From assembly GCF_958298935.1 (NCBI RefSeq), contig NC_084931.1:19619334-19683333 (forward strand): a stretch of 64,000 bases of DNA, written 5' to 3'. Under the pieces are notes generated by a model that was given only the letters and a program-made list of their open reading frames with translations, had not been told where the DNA came from and did not search any database. The translations under genes and the position numbers were made by a program. Below are positions 25,076 through 36,014 of this stretch, piece by piece. The stretch is from Phragmites australis (lineage: Eukaryota > Streptophyta > Magnoliopsida > Poales > Poaceae). Each line of letters opens with the position of its first letter. Within the stretch, counting starts at the first letter, position 1.

Positions 25076-25254
25076 ATTTCAAATTTTCTGAGCTAGGTTG
25101 TACTTTTTTTCCCTTTGCTAGAAAGGTTTTTAACGAGGCAATCTATCAATAAAAGCTCATTTTTAGAATTAATCATGTGTCCCTATTATTTCTAAGTTTT
25201 TTTATTTTATTCATGTTTTTTCTTTATTTTTTTTAAAATAACCCCCACGGCCCC

Positions 25255-25720
25255 ACCCCACCCACCTCTCCTCTCATCTTGACCTATAAATACCATCTCA
25301 AGCTCCATGTGATCTCATCGGTCACCCATCTCTCTTTTTCTAGTTGCTAGCCAAGTAGTCAGTAGCCACTTCACATCAAGAATTCAATTCCATATTTTAA
25401 TTCATGGATCAAGACGTCGAGAACTTACGTGTATGGTCATGGGTGTGACAACATTTTGAAAAGGTTTTTAGAGAAATTAATAGGAAACATGTAAGATTTG
25501 CTAAGTGTAATATATGCAGCAATGAATTAGGTGCCAGATCTCCAAATGGAACGAGACACTTGAGGAAGCATATTAAATATTGCAAGCAAAATTCTAGAGT
25601 TTCTAATGAAACCATATAATTTTCGGAGCATAATCATATGTTGTACTCTTTTTTTCTTCTAGTAGAAAGGTTTTTAACGAGACAACCAATCAATAAAGCT
25701 CTTATATATTTATTTTCTAT
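25255..25720 (+). pseudogene. Second, BED-finger-only gene unit inside the hAT element
   Basis: A TATA-like CCTATAAATACC (about 25284) leads to an ATG at 25404 and a 72-codon frame ending at 25619. It has a TGA at codon 15 but otherwise reads QHFEKVFREINRKHVRFAKC, NICSNELGARSPNGTRHLRK, HIKYCK, that is, a complete BED-type CC...HH finger related to, but clearly different from, the main one. The sequence after it (GTTGTACT, then TAGAAAGGTTTTTAACGAG, then ATCAATAAAGCTC) repeats the sequence after the main transposase stop (25100-25160). So this is a whole small unit with leader, finger and tail, lacking the catalytic domain. It could be a captured deletion derivative of a sister element or an internal duplication. 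Confidence 0.72.
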
Positions 25721-25784
25721 ATTTTTATTGATTTTTTGGAATTTTTTAGCTATTATTTTTGTTTTTCCTATTTTCAGAGTACTA

Positions 25785-26100
25785 GCGGGCCGAGCGTGCC
25801 TCCACCGTGCCGGCCAGGCCCGTCGTGCTGACGGGCCCAGCGTGCCTCCACCATGCCGGCCGAGCCCGTCGTGCCTCCACTGTGCCAACCTGGCCCGTCG
25901 TGCCTCCATCGTGCCGGTTGGGCCCGTCGTGCCAAACGGACCCGTCGTGCCTCCACCGTGCCGGCCGGGCCCGTCGTGCCGACCGTGCCGTGGGCCGGCC
26001 CGGCACGGCACGGTGAAAGCTGGGTCGTGCCGTGAGCCGACGACTCAGCACGCCAATCGGGCCGTGCCGAGCTGGACCCATGCTGGACCAACCCGATTAG
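25785..26100. repeat. Right subterminal GC-rich repeats of the hAT element
   Basis: Repeats built from GTGCC(G/T)(G/C)CC(A/G)GGCCCGTCGTGCC words, inverted relative to those at 22320-22660. The same remarks apply; overlapping open frames are not genes. Confidence 0.85.
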
Positions 26101-26126
26101 CCCATTTGGTCATCTTTAACCACCAC

Positions 26127-26466
26127 CACCCCCACCCCTGGAGGGAGGAGGACGGAGACGGCAATGGGCAGTTGCACTTTCCCGCAGACCCCCTCGGCCT
26201 TTGCGTGTTTTGCGAGATGGCCCCTGAAACAGCTCTACTACCGGGTCCGGGTCCCGGGCCCGCCCAGGTCCAGACCAGCCAAGCCCGTGTAGGGTCCACG
26301 GCTGGATCACCCCGCACGAATCATGAAGCGCACGAACCCCTCTCCCTTCATATCTTCGTTCGCTTCTCGCGGCGGCCAGCGCAAACACCTCGCGACGCCC
26401 GCCATCGAAGCTTCTCGAAGTCGAGCCCTCCTCCTCTCGTCGTACCTCGCCGCTTCCGAGTCGCAG
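26127..26466 (+). promoter_or_regulatory. SR gene core promoter and 5' untranslated exon
   Basis: GC-rich sequence between the hAT element and a clear splice donor (CGAGTCGCAG|GTGAGG, intron from 26467). The matching acceptor (TTCCTGCAG|GAACG) is at 26810, six bases before the start codon, so the leader is split by a 344-bp intron, a usual layout in plant SR genes. The transcription start is not fixed; TC-rich sequence around 26340-26450 is a likely leader. The hAT element ends about 350 bp upstream of the donor. Confidence 0.65.
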
Positions 26467-26816
26467 GTGAGGCCAACCCCTCTCCACCCCGAGAACCTTA
26501 GTCTCCGTCGGATTCTGGTGCGCGTCCTGTGCCACTCGTTGATACCGCACTTTTGCGAGCATTTTGCTCGCCTCGGCGCGCAGGATGCGGTATCTTCCTG
26601 GGTAGGATTGCTCGTTTTTACTGGTATGCAACTGATTTCGTTGTGCTGGGTTGGATAGCGTAGGGTTTTTGGGATGCTACGCCTGTTTGTTTTGTTTCAC
26701 TAGGGTTATATGGATGAATGTTTGAAATTGGCTAGTGCCCTTCTCGTTTTATTCCTTACAATTTGTATGGGTTTATTCGTGCTGCTGGCTAATTTGATCT
26801 TGTTCCTGCAGGAACG

Positions 26817-29800
26817 ATGACCCGGCGGAACAGCTGCACGATCTACGTGGGCAATCTCCCAGGCGACATCCGTGAGAGGGAAGTAGAGGATCTCTTCTAC
26901 AAGGTGAGCAGTTGACTGGATTGGGTTAACTGATACCGTTTGGCCCAATTTGCATTGCTTCTTCTCTGTTAAGAGAATGCTAGATCAGAGGGAAGGTTGT
27001 TGTGGTGTAGTCAAGCCTGCAATTTGCTTTTAAGAAAAGTTGACCACGAGGAGGCTTTGTCTTAAGAGAGGGGAATACTGAACCTTTAGGGAGGTACTCA
27101 CATGACCTGCGAGCACCTGGGTTCGAGCCCGGGTGGGTGGCCTCTCAACTAGAGGCTCTACCAACTAAGCTATTGCCCGGTTCTCTGAAATTTGCTTTAA
27201 GAGTACCATATGGAGATTAGGGGTGTTGTTACTTGTTAGGAAAAGATTTTTTTTTCTTGGCTTAGTGTTGTTGAAGTGAAAGAGGTGCCTATGTGCAATG
27301 TTGGGGTTGTTCATATTGGCGTTCGTCTTACAATAAGAACTATTGAGAGTACTATAACTACAGTTGTGTGCATCAAACAGAGTTTTTTTTATTGCGTTTT
27401 TACTTCGAGTCATAACATAATTAAGGTTTGTTGAATATATTGGTGATGCTTGGAAGTTCAGTTCAGTGTGAACTTCACTGTCAGTTGTGTTTGCCTTTTA
27501 TCGTCATCTTTTGTGGGTGGGTCTCCAGGAGACAAGACAGTGTGGAATTGCAGATTGCTAATTTTTGTTGGTATCTCTATTTTGGTTAATCAAACGTTCC
27601 TGGATGTTGATTTGTGTTTTCTATTACTTCTGCTTCTGCAGTATGGTCGTATTGTGGATATTGACTTGAAAATTCCTCCAAGGCCTCCTGGTTTTGCTTT
27701 TGTTGAGGTAAGGATATTGTTGTCTGCTCGCTGCGAGAATGTTTTTTTCTCATTACGTTTGCATTTAAAATTTGTAGTATGCATTAATTATTTTCATCAA
27801 TCATCACAAACCATGGATTGAGTGACAAATTTTAGAGAGGTTTTGTGTCTACTTTTAAGGAAACTCAAAGAAGATTACCTGAAATGCTCATTGCCCCTAA
27901 ACAACATGTCTAATGTACATGACACTAATAACAAATGGAATAAATCATTTTTGCTAAGCACTCTATTAAAGTTAAACAAGGATTGTGTAAATTATTCTCT
28001 AAAATCAATAATGTAGAGAGACCTAAAACGGTGGAATACTAACAACAAAGTGATGCTTTTTGCAGTTTGAAGACCCACGTGATGCTGAAGATGCAATTTA
28101 TGGTCGTGATGGATACGATTTTGATGGCAATAGGTTGCGGGTAGGTGGAACTTATATGCGTACCTGTTTCTTCCATGAGGGATCGCCAGGTTTCAGAGAG
28201 CCTGGCTATCTGTGTTTTTCTAATGTTGTTTATAACTTTATATCCAGGTGGAATTAGCTCATGGTGGAAGAGGACCTTCTTTTTTTGATCGATCAAGCAG
28301 TTATAGCAGTGTTGGACGACGTGGTGCATTTAGACGTTCTGATTACCGCGGTTAGTATTTTTAACTCCCAAGTTTCACATACTTGAGTGAGAGATTTCCC
28401 TGATCTTATTATGTCAATTCATGGATTATGCAGTTATGGTTACTGGATTACCTTCTTCAGCATCATGGCAAGATCTCAAGGTTTGATGAAGATTTGAGCT
28501 CATAAACAATTTTCATGCTTCATGAATCTTATTTTTACTTTCATGCGCAGGATCATATGCGGCGAGCTGGTGATGTGTGTTTCTCTGATGTTTACCGTGA
28601 GGCTGGAGGTTAGTAGCGAACACTTCTCATTTGCTTTCCTGTCCCCAATGTTAGTGTAAATTTGCAATTAGTTTTTCAGATAACATGACTGTCATTCAAA
28701 CTGTTTTGCTTTTTAGAAGTCATGTTTCAGTATCTTTTGATGATACTCAGATACTGCTGACATTAACATTTTATGTTGCAGCAACTATTGGAGTAGCTGA
28801 TTATACCAACTATGAAGATATGAAACGTGCGGTAGGTTTGGATGTGTTTTTTTTGCATCTTGCTTTTTGAAATAGATGTTATGGACCCTGTCATCTGGAT
28901 GTTCATATTAGAATGGTTGATTAATAACTGAAAACGAGAAACTTCATGAGATGCCCTACTCTTTACATGTTCATGCATGTGCAGAGATTTCCATGTAGAT
29001 ATATACTGACAACTTGTTATCCTTGCATTATAGATAAGGAAGCTTGATGACTCAGAGTTTCGTAATGCATTTTCACGGACATATATCAGGGTATGGCTAT
29101 CGTATGTACTCCCTGTCCATTTGATTAGTAGTATTGAAAGGCTGCATCTACACATTTGTTTCACCTCATCATGATTGAAGATTTACATGCTCTCATCTAA
29201 CTTGTGCTTCTACAGGTGCGAGAATATGATTCTAAGCGCAGCCGCTCGCGCTCCAGAGGCAGAAGCCGTAGCCGCTCTAACTCGAGAAGCAGAAGCCGCA
29301 GCCACTCTTACACGAGAAGCAGAAGCCGCAGCTATAGCAGTAGTAGGAGTCCGAGGTATGTTAAATTTCGTCAAGCTAAAATGAGTTTATTAGTGCAGCT
29401 ATAGCAGTAGTAGCAGATCTTCTTATGCATTGTTCTTTGTTGATCCAGATCTAGGTCTACTTCTCAGTCAAAGTCACCTGATAAAGCGAGGTATGAACAC
29501 TCTTGTTTTTGTAGGGAATGCTGGAATTTGGGAACACTTATGTTATTCAAAACTACATGTCATCCAAAATTTTGATATTTAACAATTGCAAGGAAGAAAA
29601 AGCTATGACAAGAATAGATTGAAATTTGCCTTCTGATTTGCACCTTATGGCTTATGTTTGTCAATGCACTTGTTTTCTTAACATGACTTTTGTGTTTCCA
29701 CTGCATCTGATTATTGAACATGCATATGACTGGATAACTGTCCTTCATCGTTGAAGATTTGCTCTTGTCTTTTACTAGATTTGGGCCATGCGATGATCTG

Positions 29801-30567
29801 GGGATTGCATTGGTAGGATATTGGAACATTGAGAACCAGATGGTTTGGAACATTGGATAGTTCAGCTGGATTGTGACGCACTATATGACAATGGACTACA
29901 ACCAGTGATAGGTGCAAGATAGGGCTGGCACTAAACATTTATGGACTGGAGTTTGTGGTATAATCGAAATACTATTGACTTAAGCAGTTCTATTCTTAAA
30001 TATAACCCTTATCCGCAAATATATAACAACAGCCTTAGTGTTGAGGTTTCATTTAAGAATTATATATTTGCAAAAAGAAATGTTTGGCCCTGTTGGGTCA
30101 GATCAATCCGTGGTGACTGCATCTTTTTTAAGACATGTAATATTCCCTTTCTTGAAGACTGAAGGCATGCAATTTCCAAATTTATTTTGAGCTCTGTTAT
30201 ATTCCTAAAAAGGACTGAGTGGTTAGAGATAGGTAGACATCTCATGTGCTCACCCAAACATTTCCCATAATGTTTGTTTTTGCCCATATGTATGTTTGTT
30301 ATCATATTTGGATCAAACTTAATTCATGCAGCATTACGGAGTAAGAGTAACACATTCTCTTTTTTTTGCAACATTTTTCAGATCGCCATCCAGATCCCAG
30401 TCAGCTGCAGCTGCTTCTGTAAGTCTTTGAAACAAGTACTGCTTTGTATTCAACAATATTTTCCATGTGATGATTCAAGTCTTGTGCAGCCCCCTTGTGA
30501 CAAGTCTGCAAGCAAGAGCCCCACCAGGAGCAGAAGTTTGTCCCGATCTCAAGTCTCCTGTATTTAA
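26817..30567 (+). CDS. SR34-like: SF2/ASF-type SR splicing factor (SR34/SR30-like), 12 coding exons
   Basis: Coding exons: 26817-26903, 27642-27707, 28066-28140, 28248-28350, 28434-28480, 28551-28608, 28782-28831, 29034-29090, 29216-29355, 29449-29490, 30382-30418 and 30490-30567. All introns are GT-AG and all phases join, giving 279 residues. RRM1: RNP2 IYVGNL (9-14), RNP1 GFAFVEFE (46-53), [23 protein letters not shown]2 is the pseudo-RRM of this subfamily, with the diagnostic [20 protein letters not shown] at about 121-140. From residue 190 on there is an RS domain of SR dipeptides. It is a nuclear protein that binds exonic enhancers and recruits U1 and U2AF; the RS domain is phosphorylated. 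Arabidopsis SR34 is about 300 residues. The last exon as read ends SRSQVSCI; splicing from within it to an acceptor at 30640 (TTGCAG|GC) would instead end SRSQAKSE. Which form is main cannot be told here. Confidence 0.93.
27058..27184 (-). mobile_element. tRNA-derived SINE-like sequence in first coding intron
   Basis: On the minus strand CCGGGCAATAGCTTAGTTGG then TAGAGC (27155-27172) resembles a Pol III A box, and GGGCTCGAACCC (27119-27130) resembles a B box at the right distance. The folded form has a D-arm-like and an anticodon-arm-like stem (GCCTC/GAGGC) but no acceptor pairing and no T at position 33, so it is a SINE head rather than a tRNA gene. Confidence 0.5.
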
Positions 30568-31139
30568 CATACCCCGAAGCTTTGGCTGCTCATTAGTATG
30601 CTAAAACATATGTATTAATTTGGTTTCTGGTTGCTTGCAGGCTAAATCTGAGTGAAATAAAGATGCACTCAAAACCTTCAGAAATTATTTTGGATCTGTG
30701 GAGCTCGGACAAAAAGACTACAACATGGATTATGAGCACTCTGTTCTGAGTTAGCATGGGTCAATTAGCATTGCTATTCCATTCCATAAAAAAAAAAAAA
30801 CCAGTTCAGGTCTTGCCATTCGATAATTCTTCAGGTGTTTGTTATGTTTTACTACGTACCTGCGAGGATGCAAAGTTATCATGTTTCCCTAACTTTGTGC
30901 TATGACAGAAGTGATATGAGTTCCACAATCTAGTTGAATTTATCAGTAGTAACTTGAGGTAGTATCTGCGGTGGCATTCAGTTTATATCTGTTTATGCAT
31001 CCTGCTTGTGCTGGTTGGCCATTAATTTGCCGTCTTTCCTTATGCAGCAATTTTATCCTTGCTGTATCATTCATTGCTGCGTTGTATCATCGTTCAACCA
31101 TTGGTTTGTTCTATTGTTTCCTTTCGGCTTAGTGCTACA
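30568..31139 (+). other. SR gene 3' region
   Basis: It contains the alternative last acceptor (about 30640) with stop TGA at 30652-30654, an AATAAA-like GAAATAAAG at about 30655 and an A-run at 30788-30800. The run suggests that the end of a transcript, or a retro-inserted tail, lies here. No further gene up to 31139. Confidence 0.5.
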
Positions 31140-31342
31140 GAATTTGTCTAGGCGTTCCCATGATCTATGTCGGACGAGGATCTACCGAAGTCGCGCGTCA
31201 TCGCTTATGGTCTACGCGTCAGCAACGAAGTCACCAAGACTTCGGGGATTCAGATCCATCTATGTCCCGTTTTCTGGGTTCAATGGTCTGCGGCCTGGTT
31301 TGCCTGCCCGGAAGTTCTCTACGGACCTGTCACAGAAGCAAG
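31140..31342 (+). pseudogene. Isolated exon-like segment, possible mitochondrial presequence
   Basis: Flanked by an acceptor (GTGCTACAG at its left) and a donor (CAGAAGCAAG|GTACACC). It is open for its whole length within a larger frame (31006-31389) and is GC-richer than its surroundings. The reading begins NLSRRSHDLCRTRIYRSRAS and ends LPARKFSTDLSQKQ. It is rich in Arg and Ser, nearly free of acidic residues, and ends in an RKFS-like motif as in mitochondrial targeting peptides. No partner exon was found in the 390 bp before the copia element or in 43615-44063 beyond it. It may be a captured exon or the relic of a gene. I do not recognise the protein. Confidence 0.35.
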
Positions 31343-31728
31343 GTACACCCTCCGTTTGTATTGGAACATGCTTGCCAGTTCACTGTTAGAAGTTAACTCT
31401 CTATCTAATGGGTGCAAACATAATATGATTCAAACAAAATGTTACTGAAATGTTGTGCTTCAGAATTCATCTTGAGCGGTTAGTGATCCTTTAGGGACCC
31501 AAATATGCATTTTAGGAGTTTAGAGATGTTTTGAGGATGCTGTGGGACAAGTTTAATGACTGTTAGTGTATTTTACTCTTATATAGGAAGTGCGGTTTAA
31601 AACATCACGAGAAAAGCTATTTATGTGAGAAATTTTCATAAAAATTAGACATCTTGTTGCTTGCTATTCACGTGAGTGATCAAAGAGCTCACTCACTTGT
31701 ACGATGACTTGTAGAAAAAATTCGAAAT

Positions 31729-31913
31729 CGTTAAAACTCAAGATCGACACAATAGATAGAATAGATAGATATGAGTTTCATCCTAATTATTGATTGATAT
31801 ATGTATATTTATACAGGTAGAAGGGGCACCTGTTGGGAAGGCAACCCTTTACCAACAGGTGCCTGGATAGCAACCGCCATGGGCGGATGGTGGCAATGAG
31901 ATTAACCGCAACA
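31729..31913 (-). repeat. 3' LTR of the copia element, 185 bp
   Basis: Begins CGTTAAAACTCAAG (terminal T decayed to C) and ends GATTAACCGCAACA. It pairs with 43424-43614 over its length, with scattered differences and a longer TA run in the other copy. Confidence 0.93.
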
Positions 31914-34060
31914 CTCTCCCTTGATCGAATTGTTATTTGTATATTGATCAATGAATAACTCCTCTAAAATTCCTGTGGAAAAAATATGAGGAGAGTTGTG
32001 ATTGTAATATACCATAGAAAAACTCTTTGAAAATCCAGTGAGAAAAATCTTAGGAGAAAATGATATGGCATATATACTTGTATTGATATTGCCTGATTAA
32101 AAACCTTATATGAGAAAACTAAAGAGTAAAACTCATAAAGGGAAATGTAGTATGTATGATCTAATTGTCATAAACATGTTATAAAATTAGGATTAACTCC
32201 CCCTGAACTCTGCAATTCTCGAAGTCTTCTCATGCCAATTCCACAAATACATTTCTGAAATATAGAAATGGGCAATGACTTAGTGAATAAATATGCTAGA
32301 TTTTCACATGACTTCGTTTGCAAGATATTTATTTCTCCACTCTTTTGTAGCTCTTGTGGGAAAAATAATTTAGGAGCAATATGCTTTGTCATATTACTCT
32401 TTATATAATATGTTTGTATCTGAGCAATACGAGCAATATTATTCTTCGTAGAAAATGGTGGGAGATTCTGATGAATTAATCACACATGATCCTTGAATAT
32501 GGTTTATCATTCTGCGAAGCCATATATATTCACGAGAGGCTTCATATAGAACTATTATTTTAGAATGATTGGTGGAAGTAGCAACAAGAGTTTGCTTTGA
32601 TGATTTCTACGAGAAAGCAGTACCACCATATAGGAAAACAAATCCAATTTGTGAACTGGCATTATGAGGATCAGACATATAGCCAGCATCAGTATAACCT
32701 ATCATGGTCATATCTTGGTTTTTTTTAATAGAACAAACCAAGATCTCTAGTACCGTTTAGATACCTAAGGATTTGTTTTGCATCAACCAAATTCCTCTTA
32801 GTTGGAGCAGCACTATATCAAGCTAAAAGATTAATTGCAAATGTAATATCAGGCCTTGTACAATTTGCAAGGTACATAAGTGCTTATATGATACTTAAAT
32901 ATAGGACATCAGGCCCTAATAATTCTTCACCTTGTTTCCTAGGTCGAAATGGATCTTTGTCCATATCCAAGGATCGAACGACCATAGAGGTTTTCGATGG
33001 ATATGACTTATCCATATTGAACTTCTACAATATCTTTTCAATGTATACAGATTGGTGAATTAATATTCCTAATGGGAGATGCTCAAGTTATAAACCTAAG
33101 TAGAATTTGGTCTTGCCCAAATCCTTCATCTCAAACTCCGTCTTTAGATGATTGCTAGCTTCCTTTGTATGTTGTGTGGTTCTAGTAATGTTGAGATCAT
33201 CAACATAAACTGAGATGATGCAGAATCATGTGAGGGATTTCTTGATGAACACACAAGGACAATCATCGTTGTTAGAGTAACCCTTCAGAAGAAGGAACTC
33301 ACTTAGTCGATTGTACCACATTCTACTTAACTGTTTCAAGTCATAGAGTGACTTTTGCAACTTTACACAAAACATGTTGCGATTTGCCTTAGGATTCAGA
33401 ATCTTAAGCCCTTCAGGGACTTTCATGTATATGTCCGAATCAAGTGACCCATATAGATAAGTGGTCACCACATCCATTAATTGCATGGATAAGTCCTTTT
33501 GAACCGCCAATGAGATTAAGTATCGTAACATTATTCCACTCGTAATAGGAGAATAGGTTTCATTATAATCGATGCCGGGTCTCTGCGTGAACCCTTGTGC
33601 TATAAGCCTCGCTTTGTATCTCACTACCTCATTGTTTTCATTTCTTTTCTGAAGGAAAACCCATTTCGATCCAACGGGAAAAACATTTGGAGGAGTAGGT
33701 ATTACATATGTAAATACCCCTCTTTTAGCAAGCGATCTCAATTCTGCCTCAATAGCCTTCTTTCATTTGATCCAGTATGAGCGCATGAGGCACTCTTCCA
33801 TAGTCTTAGGTTCTGGATCTACCTCGAGATTTTTGGCAATATTTGAGGAGAAATAGATATCGACAATTGTAGTCTTACGGTTATAAGATTCTCCTGAATC
33901 AATATACTTTGTGGAAATTTCATGTACTTCCTCTAACTCCTCAGGATTTCCCATCACCATAGAGTTAGATTGTTCCGATGTCCCAACACCAAGATTAGTG
34001 TGCATAGTTGTGCTGGGTCTTGAATGAAGAGCATCCAATTGGTGTCTATCAACAATAGGT
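31914..34060 (-). pseudogene. Copia RT and RNase H region, broken
   Basis: RT reads MRSLAKRGVFTYVIPTPPN, VPVGSKW-like FPVGSKWVF, YKARLIAQGFTQRPGIDYNE, and SLYDLKQLSRMWYNRL in the open stretch 33226-33741. The catalytic YVDD follows at 33196-33207 in a shifted frame. RNase H and the C-terminal tail are visible near 32168-32400 (TKHIAPKLFF, ELQKSGEINILQTKSC, LAYLFTKSLP), with multiple frame changes between 32400 and 33190. Role: copying the element's RNA into DNA. It is non-functional in this state. Confidence 0.88.
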
Positions 34061-35750
34061 TAATTTTCATTTACTGACTTTGAAGATATATTCCTTTGCT
34101 TTAGCGATTGCTTTTCAGAAGCATTATTTGCAACCAGATTTCTCCCCCTCTTACTGGGATTTGGGAGATGAGTGGTTTTATAAGGTACATTCACTCTTTC
34201 TGGTGCATTCGCTACAGGAATATGAGACTTTGTGACACCCTTGTGGTCAGTAAATGCATCTGGCAGGTTATTTGCAAGGTGTTGTAAATTTATGATCCTC
34301 TGAACTTCTTGTTCAGATTCTAAAGTACGTGGATCTAAATATTGAAAGCCAGTGGCATTCCAATTGATTTCTCGGCATTCATTATGGTACAAGTCTCCCC
34401 CTAATGCTTGGAAATTATCTTTATCAAAGATGGAATCAGCATACCGGGCTGTGAACAAGTCCCCTGTAAGGGGCTCGAGGTATTTAATAATTGACAGAGA
34501 ATTATATCCCACATATACGCCCAATCTTCTATGGAGGCCCATTGAAGTACGATACGGTGGTGGAATCGGTAAGTATACAACACAACTGAAAATTCGCAGA
34601 TGAGAAATACTTGGTTGATTTCCATATACTATTTGCAACTGGGAGGTTGCATGATCTGTAGTTGGTCTGATTTGAATCAAATCTGCGGCGTGCAAGACCT
34701 CATGACCCCAACATGATGTAGGCAATTTGCAATTATGTAAAAGTGGTCGAGCAATCCATTTTATTCTCTTGATAAGAGCTTCAGCAAGACCATTTTGAGT
34801 ATAAACATATGGTACTGAATGCTCTAGATTGATACCTAGAGCTATGCAATAATCATTAAATGCTCGTGAAGATAATTCTGCAGCATTGTCCATTCTAATG
34901 GACTTTATCCTTTGTTTAGGATAATTAGCTCGTAATTTGATAATTTGATCTATTAATTTTTCCAAAGCATGGTTACATGTGGACAAGAGGCACACATGTG
35001 ACTAGCGAGTAGATGCATCAATAAGCACCATAAAGTACCTGAAAGGCCCAGATAAAAGTTGAATTGGACCACATATATCTCCTTGAATAAGTTCAAGGAA
35101 ATTAATATGTTCATGTTTAATTTTAAGGTAAGAAGACCTTAAAATTACTTCCATGTGGCATAGGCGGTGCACACAAAATCAGATGATTATGAGAATCTTG
35201 CAATATTTATGTTGTGATCAATAGAATTGCGAATAATTTTTCTCATCATCCCAATGCTAGGATGACCAAGGTGATTATGCCAAGTCTTGAACTTATCAAG
35301 ATTTTGAAAAATTATTTTAAATGCAACATGTGTTACGGGTGTGATGTACGTATAGTACAATCCAGATGAAAATGAGGGAAATTTCTCAAGTACCTTCTTG
35401 TTAAATCTGTTGGATTTGGTGAGAAATATGAATTCATCACCATTCTCAGTTTGAGTTTCAATATGGAAGCCATTAAGACGAATGTCTTTATAACTGAGTA
35501 AGGTATGAGTTGAATCAGAATACAAGAGTGCATCCTCGATTACTAATTTTGTACCGATATGGAGTCTTATTGTGGCTCGACCTGAACCCACAATCAATGC
35601 ATCGTGACCGGTGATGGTCATAACATTTCCATGTTTCTTATGTAATATATGGAAATATTTTTGCTCTCGTAAGATTGAATTAGTGGTACAGCTATCCACT
35701 AAACAAATTTCTTCTTTCTCCATCTGTTTGTGTCCCGTAAAAGATTCTAT
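34061..35750 (-). pseudogene. Copia protease and integrase region, broken
   Basis: 35187-35723 holds the protease and pre-integrase region (EICLVDSCTTNSILREQKYF, where DSC replaces the usual catalytic DSG-type triplet of copia (DSGATNH/DSGCTNH), and WHNHLGHPSIGMMRK). 34060-34995 holds the later part of the integrase core and its tail: SIRMDNAAELSSRAF keeps the second Asp, while the Glu region reads VYTQNGLAEALIKRIK, as in other copia integrases that keep Glu at this place (AE). HEVLHAADLIQIRPT and LGVYVGYNSLSIIKYLEP follow. A frame break lies between 34995 and 35187. Confidence 0.87.
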
Positions 35751-36014
35751 ATATATAAAGGAGAAAATTCAGTAGGAATTTAACTCATGTATAGAATAAA
35801 GTGCTGATATTATTTAATACATGTCAAAGGTACATGTTTGGATACAAACGAAACAATATACAACACTTAATAGGATAATATTAGGCTAATGACAACTAGG
35901 ATGAGTCAAAAATCTAAGAGAGATCTCCGAATATGTCTTGGGAATGAAATTCCATGAGCATATCATCCACATTGAGGGGGTCGTCCTCCTTCTGATGAAC
36001 CGGATCTTGATTGT

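Larger units (their letters stand above)
22300..26126 (+). mobile_element. hAT transposon, 3811 bp, with 8-bp target duplication
   Basis: The ends are TAAAGATGTCCAAATGGGC at 22308 and the inverse (GCCCATTTGGTCATCTTTA) ending at 26118, with one mismatch and one or two neighbouring differences. The target duplication ACCACCAC is perfect on both sides (22300-22307 and 26119-26126); eight bases is the hAT signature. GC-rich subterminal repeats of GGGCCGTGCC type fill 22320-22660 and, inverted, 25785-26100; in hAT elements such repeats bind the transposase. The internal gene is a BED-finger hAT transposase, broken. The element is of the plant RICESLEEPER/DAYSLEEPER-like kind by protein layout. Confidence 0.95.

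Noticed and set aside
25634..26631. Frame of 287 codons (25638-26501) and overlapping minus frames
   Set aside because: They run through the hAT right end and out into the SR promoter; no family resemblance, explained by GC-rich repeats.
27119..27172. tRNA gene in the SR gene intron
   Set aside because: A- and B-box-like words are present but there is no acceptor stem and the anticodon loop lacks T33; better explained as a SINE head.
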